Positions 1 to 5,888 of a stretch of DNA of 11,233 nucleotides are shown here, in pieces. Source of the stretch: UBA5972 sp002430125 (lineage in GTDB: Bacteria > Pseudomonadota > Alphaproteobacteria > Rhodobacterales > Rhodobacteraceae); the NCBI GenBank assembly GCA_937892915.1, contig CALBIC010000007.1, positions 1 through 11,233 of the forward strand, given 5' to 3'. The first letter of the stretch is position 1. The number at the start of each line of letters is the position of its first letter. The notes below the pieces were generated by a model, which saw only the letters and a list, made by a program, of their open reading frames with translations, was not told where the DNA came from and did no database searches. The translations under genes and the position numbers were made by a program.

Positions 1-10
1 GCTCGCTTAA

Positions 11-715
11 TCCAAGCCGCTTCTGGAGCCAAAAACTCTGACGACGGACAAATATACACTGCCGCTGGTGCGCATAGCGGCATTAAAACCGCTGATGTCA
101 CCTGAAAGTGCGTGGCAGGTCAGCGATATCCTGACCGGCGTGAAGGGGCCAAACCTCAGCCTGCGTAACAATCTGGCCTATAAAACCGGCACCTCGTACG
201 GGTATCGCGATGCCTGGGCGATAGGTTTTGACGGCAAGCATGTGATCGGGGTTTGGGTTGGCCGCCCGGATGGTGCATCCGTGCCGGGAATGATGGGGGC
301 CGAACTGGCGGCACCCTTGCTGTTTGATGCGTTCAGCCGCCTGAAGCCGTCGCTTGATGCACTGCCGCCACCGCCTCCGGCCACTTTGATCGTGTCAAAC
401 GCCCAGCTTCCCCAGCAACTTAAACGGTTTCGCGGCCCCAATGCCGGGTTTGAAGCCAATAATCCGCCCGAGATCGCCTTTCCACCCAACGGCGCAAAGG
501 TCGATCTGGGGCTTAACAGCAGTCAGGCAACCCCGCTGGTGGTGAAAGTCCGGGGTGGTACGCCGCCCTTCACATGGATCGCCGATGGGGTGCCGATGTT
601 GATTGCCACCCGCGAACGGCAAGCCGAACTGCCGATGCGGGGGGCCGGATTCCTGCGCCTGTCGGTGATCGACGGCGCTGGGCGGTCCCAAGCCGCCGTG
701 GTTGAGGTGCAGTAA
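11..715 (+). CDS. pbpC: Penicillin-binding protein 1C, C-terminal part (partial, frame broken at left edge)
   Basis: This is the C-terminal end of a bifunctional class A penicillin-binding protein of the PBP1C type, a periplasmic, membrane-anchored peptidoglycan glycosyltransferase/transpeptidase. The transpeptidase KTG box is seen as KTGTSYGYRDAWAIGFDG (codons from about 184), followed by the typical HVIGVWVGRPDG stretch. From about 445 a Pro-rich linker leads into a BiPBP_C-like beta domain (PPEIAFPPNGAKVDL to the end). The C-terminus at a TAA (713-715) looks natural. The N-terminal two thirds, including the transglycosylase domain and the SxxK serine, would lie left of the window. The frame is closed upstream by a TAA at 8-10, and no single frame stays open to position 1, although PBP1C-like residues (DDGQIYT, codons 40-60) are visible in another frame. 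This means a real frameshift or a sequence error near 40-60. A GTG at 68 is the first in-frame start-like codon but would make only a fragment. It converges with maiA, 3 bp apart. Confidence 0.8.
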   Translation, partial: SKPLLEPKTLTTDKYTLPLVRIAALKPLMSPESAWQVSDILTGVKGPNLSLRNNLAYKTGTSYGYRDAWAIGFDGKHVIGVWVGRPDGASVPGMMGAELAAPLLFDAFSRLKPSLDALPPPPPATLIVSNAQLPQQLKRFRGPNAGFEANNPPEIAFPPNGAKVDLGLNSSQATPLVVKVRGGTPPFTWIADGVPMLIATRERQAELPMRGAGFLRLSVIDGAGRSQAAVVEVQ

Positions 716-718
716 ACC

Positions 719-1351
719 CTAAGCCGGTTGATGCATATCCGGATGCGCGTCGGCAACAGCCTTGATCGACTCAAGCACTGCGATGATCCGGTTGATCCTC
801 GGCATAGCACTGGTATCTACCTCCCATCGCTGCGCGTTAAAAATCTGCGGCACAAGGCAGATATCGGCAATCGACATGCGGTCGCCATGACAGAACCGCC
901 CGGTTTGTGGGGCGTCCAGCATCCGTTCCACAGCCGCAAGACCTTTGGCAATGAACATCTGCATCCAGTCTTTCATCGTGATCCCACCGCCGGAATTATC
1001 AGTCGCGAATTTGGCCACAGACAGGTTGCAGACCGCGTGAATTTCCATCGCAATCGCATAGGATATCGCCCGCACCCGCGCCCGGCCAAGTGCGGTTGCA
1101 GGCAACAAATCACCATGCCGTGTTTCATTCAGGTATTCGATGATCGCCAGAGATTGCGTGAACGTGTGATCGTCTATCACCAGCGTCGGCACCAACCCCT
1201 GTGGATTACGAGCCAGGTTTTCAGCCCCGCGATTGGCGCCGGTCAGTAGATCAACCGGGATCGCGTCGTAATCCAGACCCATATGGTTCAGCGTGATCCG
1301 CAACCGGTAAGCCGCCGACGAACGCCAGTAGTCGTATAACGTGATGCTCAT
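719..1351 (-). CDS. maiA: Maleylacetoacetate isomerase (zeta-class glutathione S-transferase)
   Basis: Cytosolic enzyme that isomerises 4-maleylacetoacetate to 4-fumarylacetoacetate using glutathione, between HmgA and FahA in homogentisate breakdown. The 210-residue protein has the zeta-GST layout. An N-terminal thioredoxin-like half carries the SSAAYRLRI motif (residues 11-19; the Ser pair is the GSH-activating site, and the Cys found in many homologues is Ala here). It also has NPQGLVPTL and the GSH-binding QSLAIIEYL. A helical C-terminal half carries the N-capping-type SIADICLVPQ segment. An upstream ATG at 1357 is in frame, but GGAG sits only 2 nt before it and 8 nt before the ATG at 1351. 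That second ATG also overlaps the marR stop as ATGA, so 1351 is preferred. It is translationally coupled to marR, and so probably co-repressed with it. The function is firm from family motifs and from hmgA/fahA nearby. Confidence 0.93.
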   Translation of the reverse strand: MSITLYDYWRSSAAYRLRITLNHMGLDYDAIPVDLLTGANRGAENLARNPQGLVPTLVIDDHTFTQSLAIIEYLNETRHGDLLPATALGRARVRAISYAIAMEIHAVCNLSVAKFATDNSGGGITMKDWMQMFIAKGLAAVERMLDAPQTGRFCHGDRMSIADICLVPQIFNAQRWEVDTSAMPRINRIIAVLESIKAVADAHPDMHQPA

Positions 1352-1779
1352 TGGCATTTCTCCATCATGGTTTTAAGGGCGGCGGCAAACGCCTGCCGTT
1401 GCTCGCGCGGCAGACATTCCAGAACCTCGGCCTGAAACGCATCCGCCATCGGTTCGATTTCCGCCATCATATCGCGGCCCTTTTTGGTCAGCGACAACTC
1501 GACCAGCCGCCGATCATCGGGGTTAACCTTTTTGCTGACATATCCGGCCTCGACCAAACGCGCTGCGGCCCGGCTGGCTTTGGATTTGTCGATCTCGACC
1601 TTTTTGTAAATCTCGCGGATCGACACTTTCTCGCCTTGGGAAAGATGCGCGACCACCCGCCATTCCGGCACGGTGATGCCGAATTTTGCCCGGTAGCGTT
1701 TGGAGAACCCGTCGCTGACCCGATTTGCCAGAACCGCCAACTGATAGGCCAGAAAATCATCCAGAACAAAATTCGCCAA
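1348..1779 (-). CDS. MarR-family transcriptional regulator, probable local regulator of the homogentisate genes
   Basis: Small dimeric winged-helix repressor of the MarR type. Visible are an N-terminal dimerisation helix (LDDFLAYQLAVLANRVSDGF), the helix-turn-helix (VSIREIYKKVEIDKSKASRAAARLVEAG) and the wing with the hallmark DDRR (NPDDRRLVELSLTKKG). A long C-terminal helix ends at MMEKCQ. I chose the TTG at 1779, which gives 143 residues, a usual MarR length. It has AAAGG 8 nt upstream and leaves the palindrome at 1791-1810 outside the gene. The frame stays open further upstream, with an ATG at 1884 and a TTG at 1908, but neither has a Shine-Dalgarno and the extra residues look un-MarR-like. 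The ligand is unknown; homogentisate or a hydroxyphenylacetate is a reasonable guess from the neighbours. It overlaps maiA by ATGA and is divergent from the dehydrogenase at 1914. Family call strong, exact start moderate, target assignment inferred. Confidence 0.85.
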   Translation of the reverse strand: MANFVLDDFLAYQLAVLANRVSDGFSKRYRAKFGITVPEWRVVAHLSQGEKVSIREIYKKVEIDKSKASRAAARLVEAGYVSKKVNPDDRRLVELSLTKKGRDMMAEIEPMADAFQAEVLECLPREQRQAFAAALKTMMEKCQ

Positions 1780-1790
1780 GGCCCAAGCCT

Positions 1791-1810
1791 TTCGTTGCGT
1801 TTGAGACGAT
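1791..1810. promoter_or_regulatory. Degenerate MarR operator copy (O1) upstream of marR-maiA
   Basis: TTCGTTGCG-TT-TGAGACGAT matches the perfect palindrome in front of hmgA at 16 of 20 positions; one half-site is clearly weaker. It lies just downstream of a possible minus-strand -10 box and about 12 nt before the chosen marR start, the position expected for autorepression. The assignment rests on similarity to the other two sites, not on its own symmetry. Confidence 0.5.
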
Positions 1811-1812
1811 TT

Positions 1813-1842
1813 AATATGGCCACGGAACAGACCGGGTTTCAA
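1813..1842 (-). promoter_or_regulatory. Possible promoter for marR-maiA
   Basis: On the minus strand TTGAAA (1842-1837, 5/6 to the -35 consensus) is followed after 18 bp by CATATT (1818-1813, 4/6 to -10). Transcription would begin within the operator copy at 1791-1810. The -10 match is weak and could be chance. Confidence 0.35.
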
Positions 1843-1913
1843 GCGAAAGCGCGCTTTTCTTTGCCGGGCATTTGCGTCAATCATATCAAAGCCGCAACAA
1901 AGGACCAAATCCG

Positions 1914-2999
1914 ATGACCAACACCTTCAAAATCGCAGTCATTCCCGGCGACGGGATTGGCAAAGAAGTGGTCCCCGAAGGGCTGCGTGTGCTGAACGTC
2001 GCCGCCAAGCGGTTTGATCTGGGCTTTGATTTCGCCCATCACGATTTTTCCAGCGCCGATTATTATCTGCAACACGGCCAGATGATGCCGGATGACTGGC
2101 AGGCGCGGTTGGGCGGGGCGGATGCGATATTTTTCGGCGCGGTTGGCTGGCCTGCAGTTTTGCCTGACCACATCTCGCTGTGGGAATCCCTGATCAAGTT
2201 TCGCCGCGAGTTTGACCAATATGTTAACCTGCGTCCGGCCCGCGCCATGCCCGGCGTGCCGCTGCCGCTGGCGGGGCGTAAAGCCGGTGATATCGACATG
2301 ATGATCGTACGCGAAAATACCGAGGGCGAATATTCCTCGGTTGGTGGGCGGATGTTTGAAGGCACGCCGCGCGAGGTTGTCATTCAGGAAACCGTAATGA
2401 GCCGGGTTGGCGTTGACCGCATCCTGAAATACGCCTTCGATCTGGCCGCCAAGCGCGGCAAGCATCTGACCTCGGCAACCAAGTCAAATGGCATCGCGAT
2501 CACCATGCCTTACTGGGATGAACGGGTCGCGTTGATGGCGCAAAGCTATCCCGAAATTCGCGTCGATAAGTACCACATTGATATTCTGGCGGCCAATTTC
2601 GTGCTGCATCCGGATTGGTTTGACGTGGTCGTCGCCTCTAACCTGTTTGGCGATATCCTGTCTGACCTTGGGCCCGCCTGTACCGGTACAATCGGTATCG
2701 CACCATCCGGCAACATCAATCCCGAACGGCGGTTTCCGTCGCTGTTTGAACCGGTGCATGGATCGGCCCCTGATATCGCTGGCAAAGGAATCGCCAACCC
2801 AATCGGTCAAATCTGGGCGGGGGCGATGATGCTGGAACATCTCGGCCAGCTTGATGCCGCCGCCGCAATCGTCGCGGCGATCGAGGTGGTTCTGGCCGAT
2901 CCTGCCTATAGAACTGCCGATCTTGGCGGCAAAGCCAACACAATAACCTGCGGCACGGCGGTTGCTGACGCGCTGGCCGATGGTGTAAGATCAGGCTGA
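1914..2999 (+). CDS. Tartrate / D-malate dehydrogenase family protein (isopropylmalate-dehydrogenase-like beta-decarboxylating oxidoreductase)
   Basis: A 361-residue NAD-dependent oxidative decarboxylase of the isocitrate/isopropylmalate dehydrogenase superfamily, closest in look to tartrate dehydrogenase (TtuC) and D-malate dehydrogenase (DmlA). Visible are the N-terminal IPGDGIG (10-16) and the tartrate-dehydrogenase-like HISLWESLIKFRREFDQYVNLRP (86-108), which supplies substrate arginines. VRENTEGEYSSVGG (132-145), Lys190 (TKSNGI), the metal-binding aspartates D223, D247 and D251 (SNLFGDILSDLG) and the NAD-binding EPVHGSAPDIAGKGIANP (279-296) follow. An upstream ATG at 1872 would add 14 poorly conserved residues. 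The ATG at 1914 has AAGGA 9 nt before it and starts directly at the beta-strand before IPGDGIG, so it is preferred. It lies between marR and hmgA with no clear terminator before hmgA, so it may be read into or regulated with that cluster. Its substrate here is unproven: tartrate, D-malate or a related 2-hydroxyacid. It has no established step in homogentisate degradation. Confidence 0.85.
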   Translation: MTNTFKIAVIPGDGIGKEVVPEGLRVLNVAAKRFDLGFDFAHHDFSSADYYLQHGQMMPDDWQARLGGADAIFFGAVGWPAVLPDHISLWESLIKFRREFDQYVNLRPARAMPGVPLPLAGRKAGDIDMMIVRENTEGEYSSVGGRMFEGTPREVVIQETVMSRVGVDRILKYAFDLAAKRGKHLTSATKSNGIAITMPYWDERVALMAQSYPEIRVDKYHIDILAANFVLHPDWFDVVVASNLFGDILSDLGPACTGTIGIAPSGNINPERRFPSLFEPVHGSAPDIAGKGIANPIGQIWAGAMMLEHLGQLDAAAAIVAAIEVVLADPAYRTADLGGKANTITCGTAVADALADGVRSG

Positions 3000-3040
3000 T
3001 TTCAAACCGCCAATAGCCAATCGGAATTAGCCTCTGCATC

Positions 3041-3070
3041 TTGACATCGTTGCATTTGCAACGATATAGT
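3041..3070 (+). promoter_or_regulatory. Strong sigma-70-type promoter of hmgA-fahA
   Basis: TTGACA (3041-3046, perfect -35) and TATAGT (3065-3070, 5/6 to -10) are separated by 18 bp. The predicted start near 3077 gives a leader of about 36 nt ahead of the hmgA AGAGG ribosome site. The operator at 3046-3065 fills the whole spacer, so repressor and RNA polymerase would exclude each other. Confidence 0.75.
3046..3065. promoter_or_regulatory. Perfect 20-bp palindromic operator (O2) within the hmgA promoter
   Basis: ATCGTTGCA-TT-TGCAACGAT is a perfect inverted repeat with 9-bp arms and a 2-bp centre, a form and size typical of MarR-dimer sites. Near-copies lie upstream of the hydroxylase (8163-8182) and of marR (1791-1810), which makes the MarR protein encoded at 1348-1779 the obvious candidate ligand. 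Binding is inferred, not shown. Confidence 0.75.
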
Positions 3071-3112
3071 GAGGCACTGCCAAACGAACAGGGCTGCGAC
3101 AAGAGGGACGTG

Positions 3113-4474
3113 ATGGACAAGCAATCTCAACCACATCAGATGGTTCAGGGGCAAACGGCCTATGGAACAACGCCGGGCTATATGCCGGGTTTTGGCAATG
3201 ACTTTGAAACCGAGGCGCTGCCGGGCGCGCTGCCGCAAGGGCAGAACAGCCCACAGAAATGCGCCTACGGCCTTTATGCCGAACAACTGTCCGGCACCGC
3301 TTTCACGGCCCCCCGTGGCGAGAATGAACGCACATGGTGTTACCGCATCCGCCCGTCGGTTAAGCATGTCGCCCGGTTTAAACGCACCGAGGTGCCTTAC
3401 TGGAAATCCGCCCCGGCGATTGATCCCGATATCCAGTCGCTGGTGCAAAACCGCTGGGATCCGATCCCCATGACGGATGCGCCGCTGACCTGGATCACCG
3501 GCATGCGCACGATGACCACGGCGGGGGATGTGAACACCCAGGTTGGCATGGCCAGCCACAGCTTTCTTGTCACCACCGATATGGAAGACGAGTATTTCTA
3601 TTCCGCCGACAGCGAACTGTTGGTGGTGCCGCAACAGGGCCGGATGCGGTTCACAACCGAACTTGGCATTATCGACATTGAACCCAAGGAGATCGCCATC
3701 ATCCCGCGCGGTCTGGTCTACAAAGTCACGCTGCTGGATGGCCCCGCACGCGGCTTTGTCTGCGAAAACTATGGCGCGAAATTCGATTTGCCCAGCCGTG
3801 GCCCGATCGGGGCCAACTGTCTGGCCAATCCACGCGACTTCAAAACCCCGATCGCGGCGTTTGAAGACCGCGATGCGCCCAGCCGGGTTGTGATCAAATG
3901 GTGCGGCCAGTTTCACGAGACGTTCATCGACCATTCACCACTTGATATCGTGGCATGGCACGGCAATTACGCGCCTTGCAAATACGACCTCAGAACATAC
4001 GCGCCCGTCGGGGCGGTGCTGTTTGATCATCCCGATCCGTCGATTTTCACCGTTCTGACAGCGCCGTCCGGTCAGGAAGGCACCGCCAATATCGACTTCG
4101 TTTTGTTCAAAGATCGCTGGCTGCCGCAAGAAAATACCTTTCGCCCGCCGTGGTATCACAAGAACATCATGTCCGAATTCATGGGTAATATTCACGGCCA
4201 GTACGACGCCAAACCCAAAGGGTTTGTTCCCGGCGGCATGTCCCTGCACAACATGATGCTCCCACACGGCCCAGACTATAACGCCTTTGAAAAGGCCAGC
4301 AACGAGCCGATGGTGCCAGTCAAATTGGCGGAAACCATGGCCTTCATGTTTGAAACCCGTTTCCCGCAGCACCTGACCCCGTTCGCCGTGAACGAGGCAC
4401 CTTTGCAGGACGATTACGTTGATTGCTGGGATGACCTGAAAAAGAAGTTCGACGGCACGCCCGGAACCAAGTAA
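3113..4474 (+). CDS. hmgA: Homogentisate 1,2-dioxygenase
   Basis: Cytosolic Fe(II) dioxygenase that opens the ring of homogentisate to 4-maleylacetoacetate, the committed step of the pathway. The 453-residue product matches the usual length (about 430-450). Family blocks include PGFGNDFETEALPGALPQGQN near the N-terminus, DMEDEYFYSADSELLVVPQQG, and VLFDHPDPSIFTVL with the likely catalytic His. The iron ligands are H349 (PPWYHKN), E355 (MSEFMG) and H385 (MLPHGPD), with the same 6- and 30-residue spacing as H335, E341 and H371 of the human enzyme. The reading frame is open back to 3041, but that stretch holds the promoter and operator. The ATG at 3113 has AGAGG with a 6-nt gap and starts a normal N-terminus. 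It is first gene of a unit with fahA and the MBL gene, and is probably repressed through the palindrome at 3046-3065. Confidence 0.97.
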   Translation: MDKQSQPHQMVQGQTAYGTTPGYMPGFGNDFETEALPGALPQGQNSPQKCAYGLYAEQLSGTAFTAPRGENERTWCYRIRPSVKHVARFKRTEVPYWKSAPAIDPDIQSLVQNRWDPIPMTDAPLTWITGMRTMTTAGDVNTQVGMASHSFLVTTDMEDEYFYSADSELLVVPQQGRMRFTTELGIIDIEPKEIAIIPRGLVYKVTLLDGPARGFVCENYGAKFDLPSRGPIGANCLANPRDFKTPIAAFEDRDAPSRVVIKWCGQFHETFIDHSPLDIVAWHGNYAPCKYDLRTYAPVGAVLFDHPDPSIFTVLTAPSGQEGTANIDFVLFKDRWLPQENTFRPPWYHKNIMSEFMGNIHGQYDAKPKGFVPGGMSLHNMMLPHGPDYNAFEKASNEPMVPVKLAETMAFMFETRFPQHLTPFAVNEAPLQDDYVDCWDDLKKKFDGTPGTK

Positions 4475-4478
4475 ACCA

Positions 4479-4517
4479 ACGCAGCCCCGGACCTGATCCG
4501 GGGCCTGCTGACCAAGG
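4479..4517. repeat. Dispersed palindromic element, copy 1 (hmgA-fahA gap)
   Basis: The 50-bp gap between hmgA and fahA holds GCCCCGGA-CCTGA-TCCGGGGC (4484-4504), a perfect 8-bp-arm inverted repeat. Outer GCA/TGC bases can extend it across a one-base bulge. About 40 bp around it recur almost unchanged at 5811-5852. There is no T-run, so it is not a classical terminator. In mRNA it would form a hairpin just ahead of the fahA ribosome site (AAGGA, 4514-4518). Confidence 0.7.
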
Positions 4518-4524
4518 AATAATT

Positions 4525-5808
4525 ATGCCATTGAAAAAATCATGGGTCCAAAGCGCCAATAGTGCGACGACCAATTTCCCGCTGAACAACCTGCCTTACG
4601 GGGTCTTCTCGACCAAAGGCGAAGACCCGCGTTGTGGCGTGGCAATTGGCGATATGATCCTTGATCTGTCGATGTTGGAAGACAAAGGCGTGATCTCGAC
4701 CGGTGATGATCCGGTGTTTGACCTGCCGTTCTGGAACGAGTTTATGGACCTCGGCCAAGACGCCTGGGCGCGTCTGCGGGCCAAGTTGACGGACCTTCTG
4801 GCCGAAGGTGGCAGCAAAGCCCTCAGCGGCAATGCAAAGCTGTGCGCGGCGGCCTTGGTCAAGCAGTCCGACGCGCAAATGCACCTGCCGATTGTGGTCA
4901 CCGAATATACCGACTTTTACGCTGGTCGCCACCACGCCACCAATGTCGGCACGATGTTTCGCGGCGCGGAAAACGCGCTGCCACCAAATTGGCTGCATAT
5001 TCCCATCGGCTATAACGGCCGCGCCTCGACCGTGGTTGTCAGCGGCACCGAAATCCGCCGCCCGCTGGGCCAGCTTAAACCGCCAACCGCAGATGTGCCG
5101 TATTTCGGACCCTGCAAACGGCTGGATATCGAGCTGGAAATGGGCGTAATCGTCGGTGCCGGCAATGAAATGGGCCAGCCGGTGACTGTGTCGCAAGCCG
5201 ACGAGATGATCTTTGGTTATGTGATCCTGAACGACTGGTCGGCGCGCGATATTCAGGCGTGGGAATACCAGCCACTTGGGCCGTTTCAGGCCAAGGTTTT
5301 CGCCAGCACGATCAGCCCATGGATCGTCACCCGTGCCGCACTTGAGCCGTTCCGCACCTCGACGCCTGCCCGCGAATTCGAACTGTTGCCTTATCTGCGC
5401 GAACCCAAGCCGATGCTTTACGACATCAACCTTGAATTCAGTCTGCAAACCCAGGGTGCCAGCGAACCTCAGGTTCTGTCGCGCACGAATTACAAGGAAA
5501 TGTACTATTCCGCCGCGCAGCAATTGTGCCACCACGCGGTTGGCGGCTGTGAAATGAATGTCGGCGACTTGCTGGGGTCAGGTACCATTTCAGGCGCCGA
5601 AAAAGACCAGCGCGGTAGTATGCTGGAACTGTCATGGGGCGGCAAAGAGCCGATAACGCTGGCCTCGGGCGAGACCCGAAATTTCCTCGAAGACGGTGAT
5701 ACTGCGACATTGTCAGGCTTTGCCCAAGGCGACGGTTTTCGCGTTGGTTTTGGCGAATGCGCGGGAAAAATCCTGCCTGCCGTTACCGAACCTGACTGGA
5801 CGAAATAA
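4525..5808 (+). CDS. fahA: Fumarylacetoacetase
   Basis: Cytosolic hydrolase that splits 4-fumarylacetoacetate into fumarate and acetoacetate, the last step of the route. At 427 residues it is the normal size. A small N-terminal SH3-like domain (to about residue 120; LPYGVFS, RCGVAIGD) precedes the beta-roll catalytic domain. The metal and catalytic residues align with the mouse enzyme at a constant offset of 4: D130 (TEYTDFY), H137 (RHHATNVG), E203 and E205 (DIELEMG), and D237 (NDWSARDIQAWEY). The C-terminal LLGSGTISG and RVGFGECAGKILPA are also characteristic. AAGGA with a 6-nt gap precedes the ATG. It follows hmgA by 50 bp containing a palindromic repeat, and the MBL gene follows after 80 bp with two more. 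It is probably in the same transcript as hmgA. Confidence 0.97.
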   Translation: MPLKKSWVQSANSATTNFPLNNLPYGVFSTKGEDPRCGVAIGDMILDLSMLEDKGVISTGDDPVFDLPFWNEFMDLGQDAWARLRAKLTDLLAEGGSKALSGNAKLCAAALVKQSDAQMHLPIVVTEYTDFYAGRHHATNVGTMFRGAENALPPNWLHIPIGYNGRASTVVVSGTEIRRPLGQLKPPTADVPYFGPCKRLDIELEMGVIVGAGNEMGQPVTVSQADEMIFGYVILNDWSARDIQAWEYQPLGPFQAKVFASTISPWIVTRAALEPFRTSTPAREFELLPYLREPKPMLYDINLEFSLQTQGASEPQVLSRTNYKEMYYSAAQQLCHHAVGGCEMNVGDLLGSGTISGAEKDQRGSMLELSWGGKEPITLASGETRNFLEDGDTATLSGFAQGDGFRVGFGECAGKILPAVTEPDWTK

Positions 5809-5810
5809 TT

Positions 5811-5852
5811 AACGCAGCCCCGGACTTGATCCGGGGCCTCCTGGAAACCAAG
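5811..5852. repeat. Dispersed palindromic element, copy 2 (fahA-MBL gap)
   Basis: Near-duplicate of the element at 4479-4517. It starts AACGCAGCCCCGGAC, has the palindrome GCCCCGGA-CTTGA-TCCGGGGC (5817-5837), and ends ACCAAG. It differs from copy 1 by a few substitutions and a 3-bp insertion. The same core is common between genes in several alphaproteobacteria (general knowledge), so it is best read as a REP-like mobile or structural repeat. Confidence 0.7.
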
Positions 5853-5854
5853 AG

Positions 5855-5875
5855 GTCCCGGAGTAAATCCGGGAC
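5855..5875. repeat. Second palindrome of the fahA-MBL gap
   Basis: GTCCCGGA-GTAAA-TCCGGGAC is a perfect 8-bp-arm inverted repeat with a 5-nt loop, 17 bp after copy 2 and built on the same CCCGGA-N5-TCCGGG plan. The pair resembles the tandem arrangement seen in REP-type clusters. GGAG of the next gene follows at 5879-5882. Confidence 0.6.
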
Positions 5876-5888
5876 AACGGAGCACCTG

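Noticed and set aside
728..1249. 173-codon + strand frame opposite maiA
   Set aside because: The minus strand encodes a clear zeta-class GST; this is its mirror frame.
1351..1917. 188-codon open frame on the + strand opposite marR
   Set aside because: Antisense shadow of the MarR gene; the product (rich in His, Arg and Phe) resembles no family.
3041..3112. Upstream in-frame extension of hmgA to 3041
   Set aside because: Those bases are the -35 box, operator and -10 box; the ATG at 3113 has the ribosome site.
3002..3934. 310-codon minus-strand frame inside hmgA
   Set aside because: Antisense to homogentisate dioxygenase and would cross its promoter; no recognisable domain.
4484..4504. Palindrome after hmgA as an intrinsic terminator
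   Set aside because: No T-run, fahA follows with its ribosome site overlapping the element, and the same element recurs elsewhere; a dispersed repeat is the better reading.
4540..5535. 331-codon minus-strand frame inside fahA
   Set aside because: Complement of a fully recognisable fumarylacetoacetase; composition typical of antisense frames in high-GC DNA.
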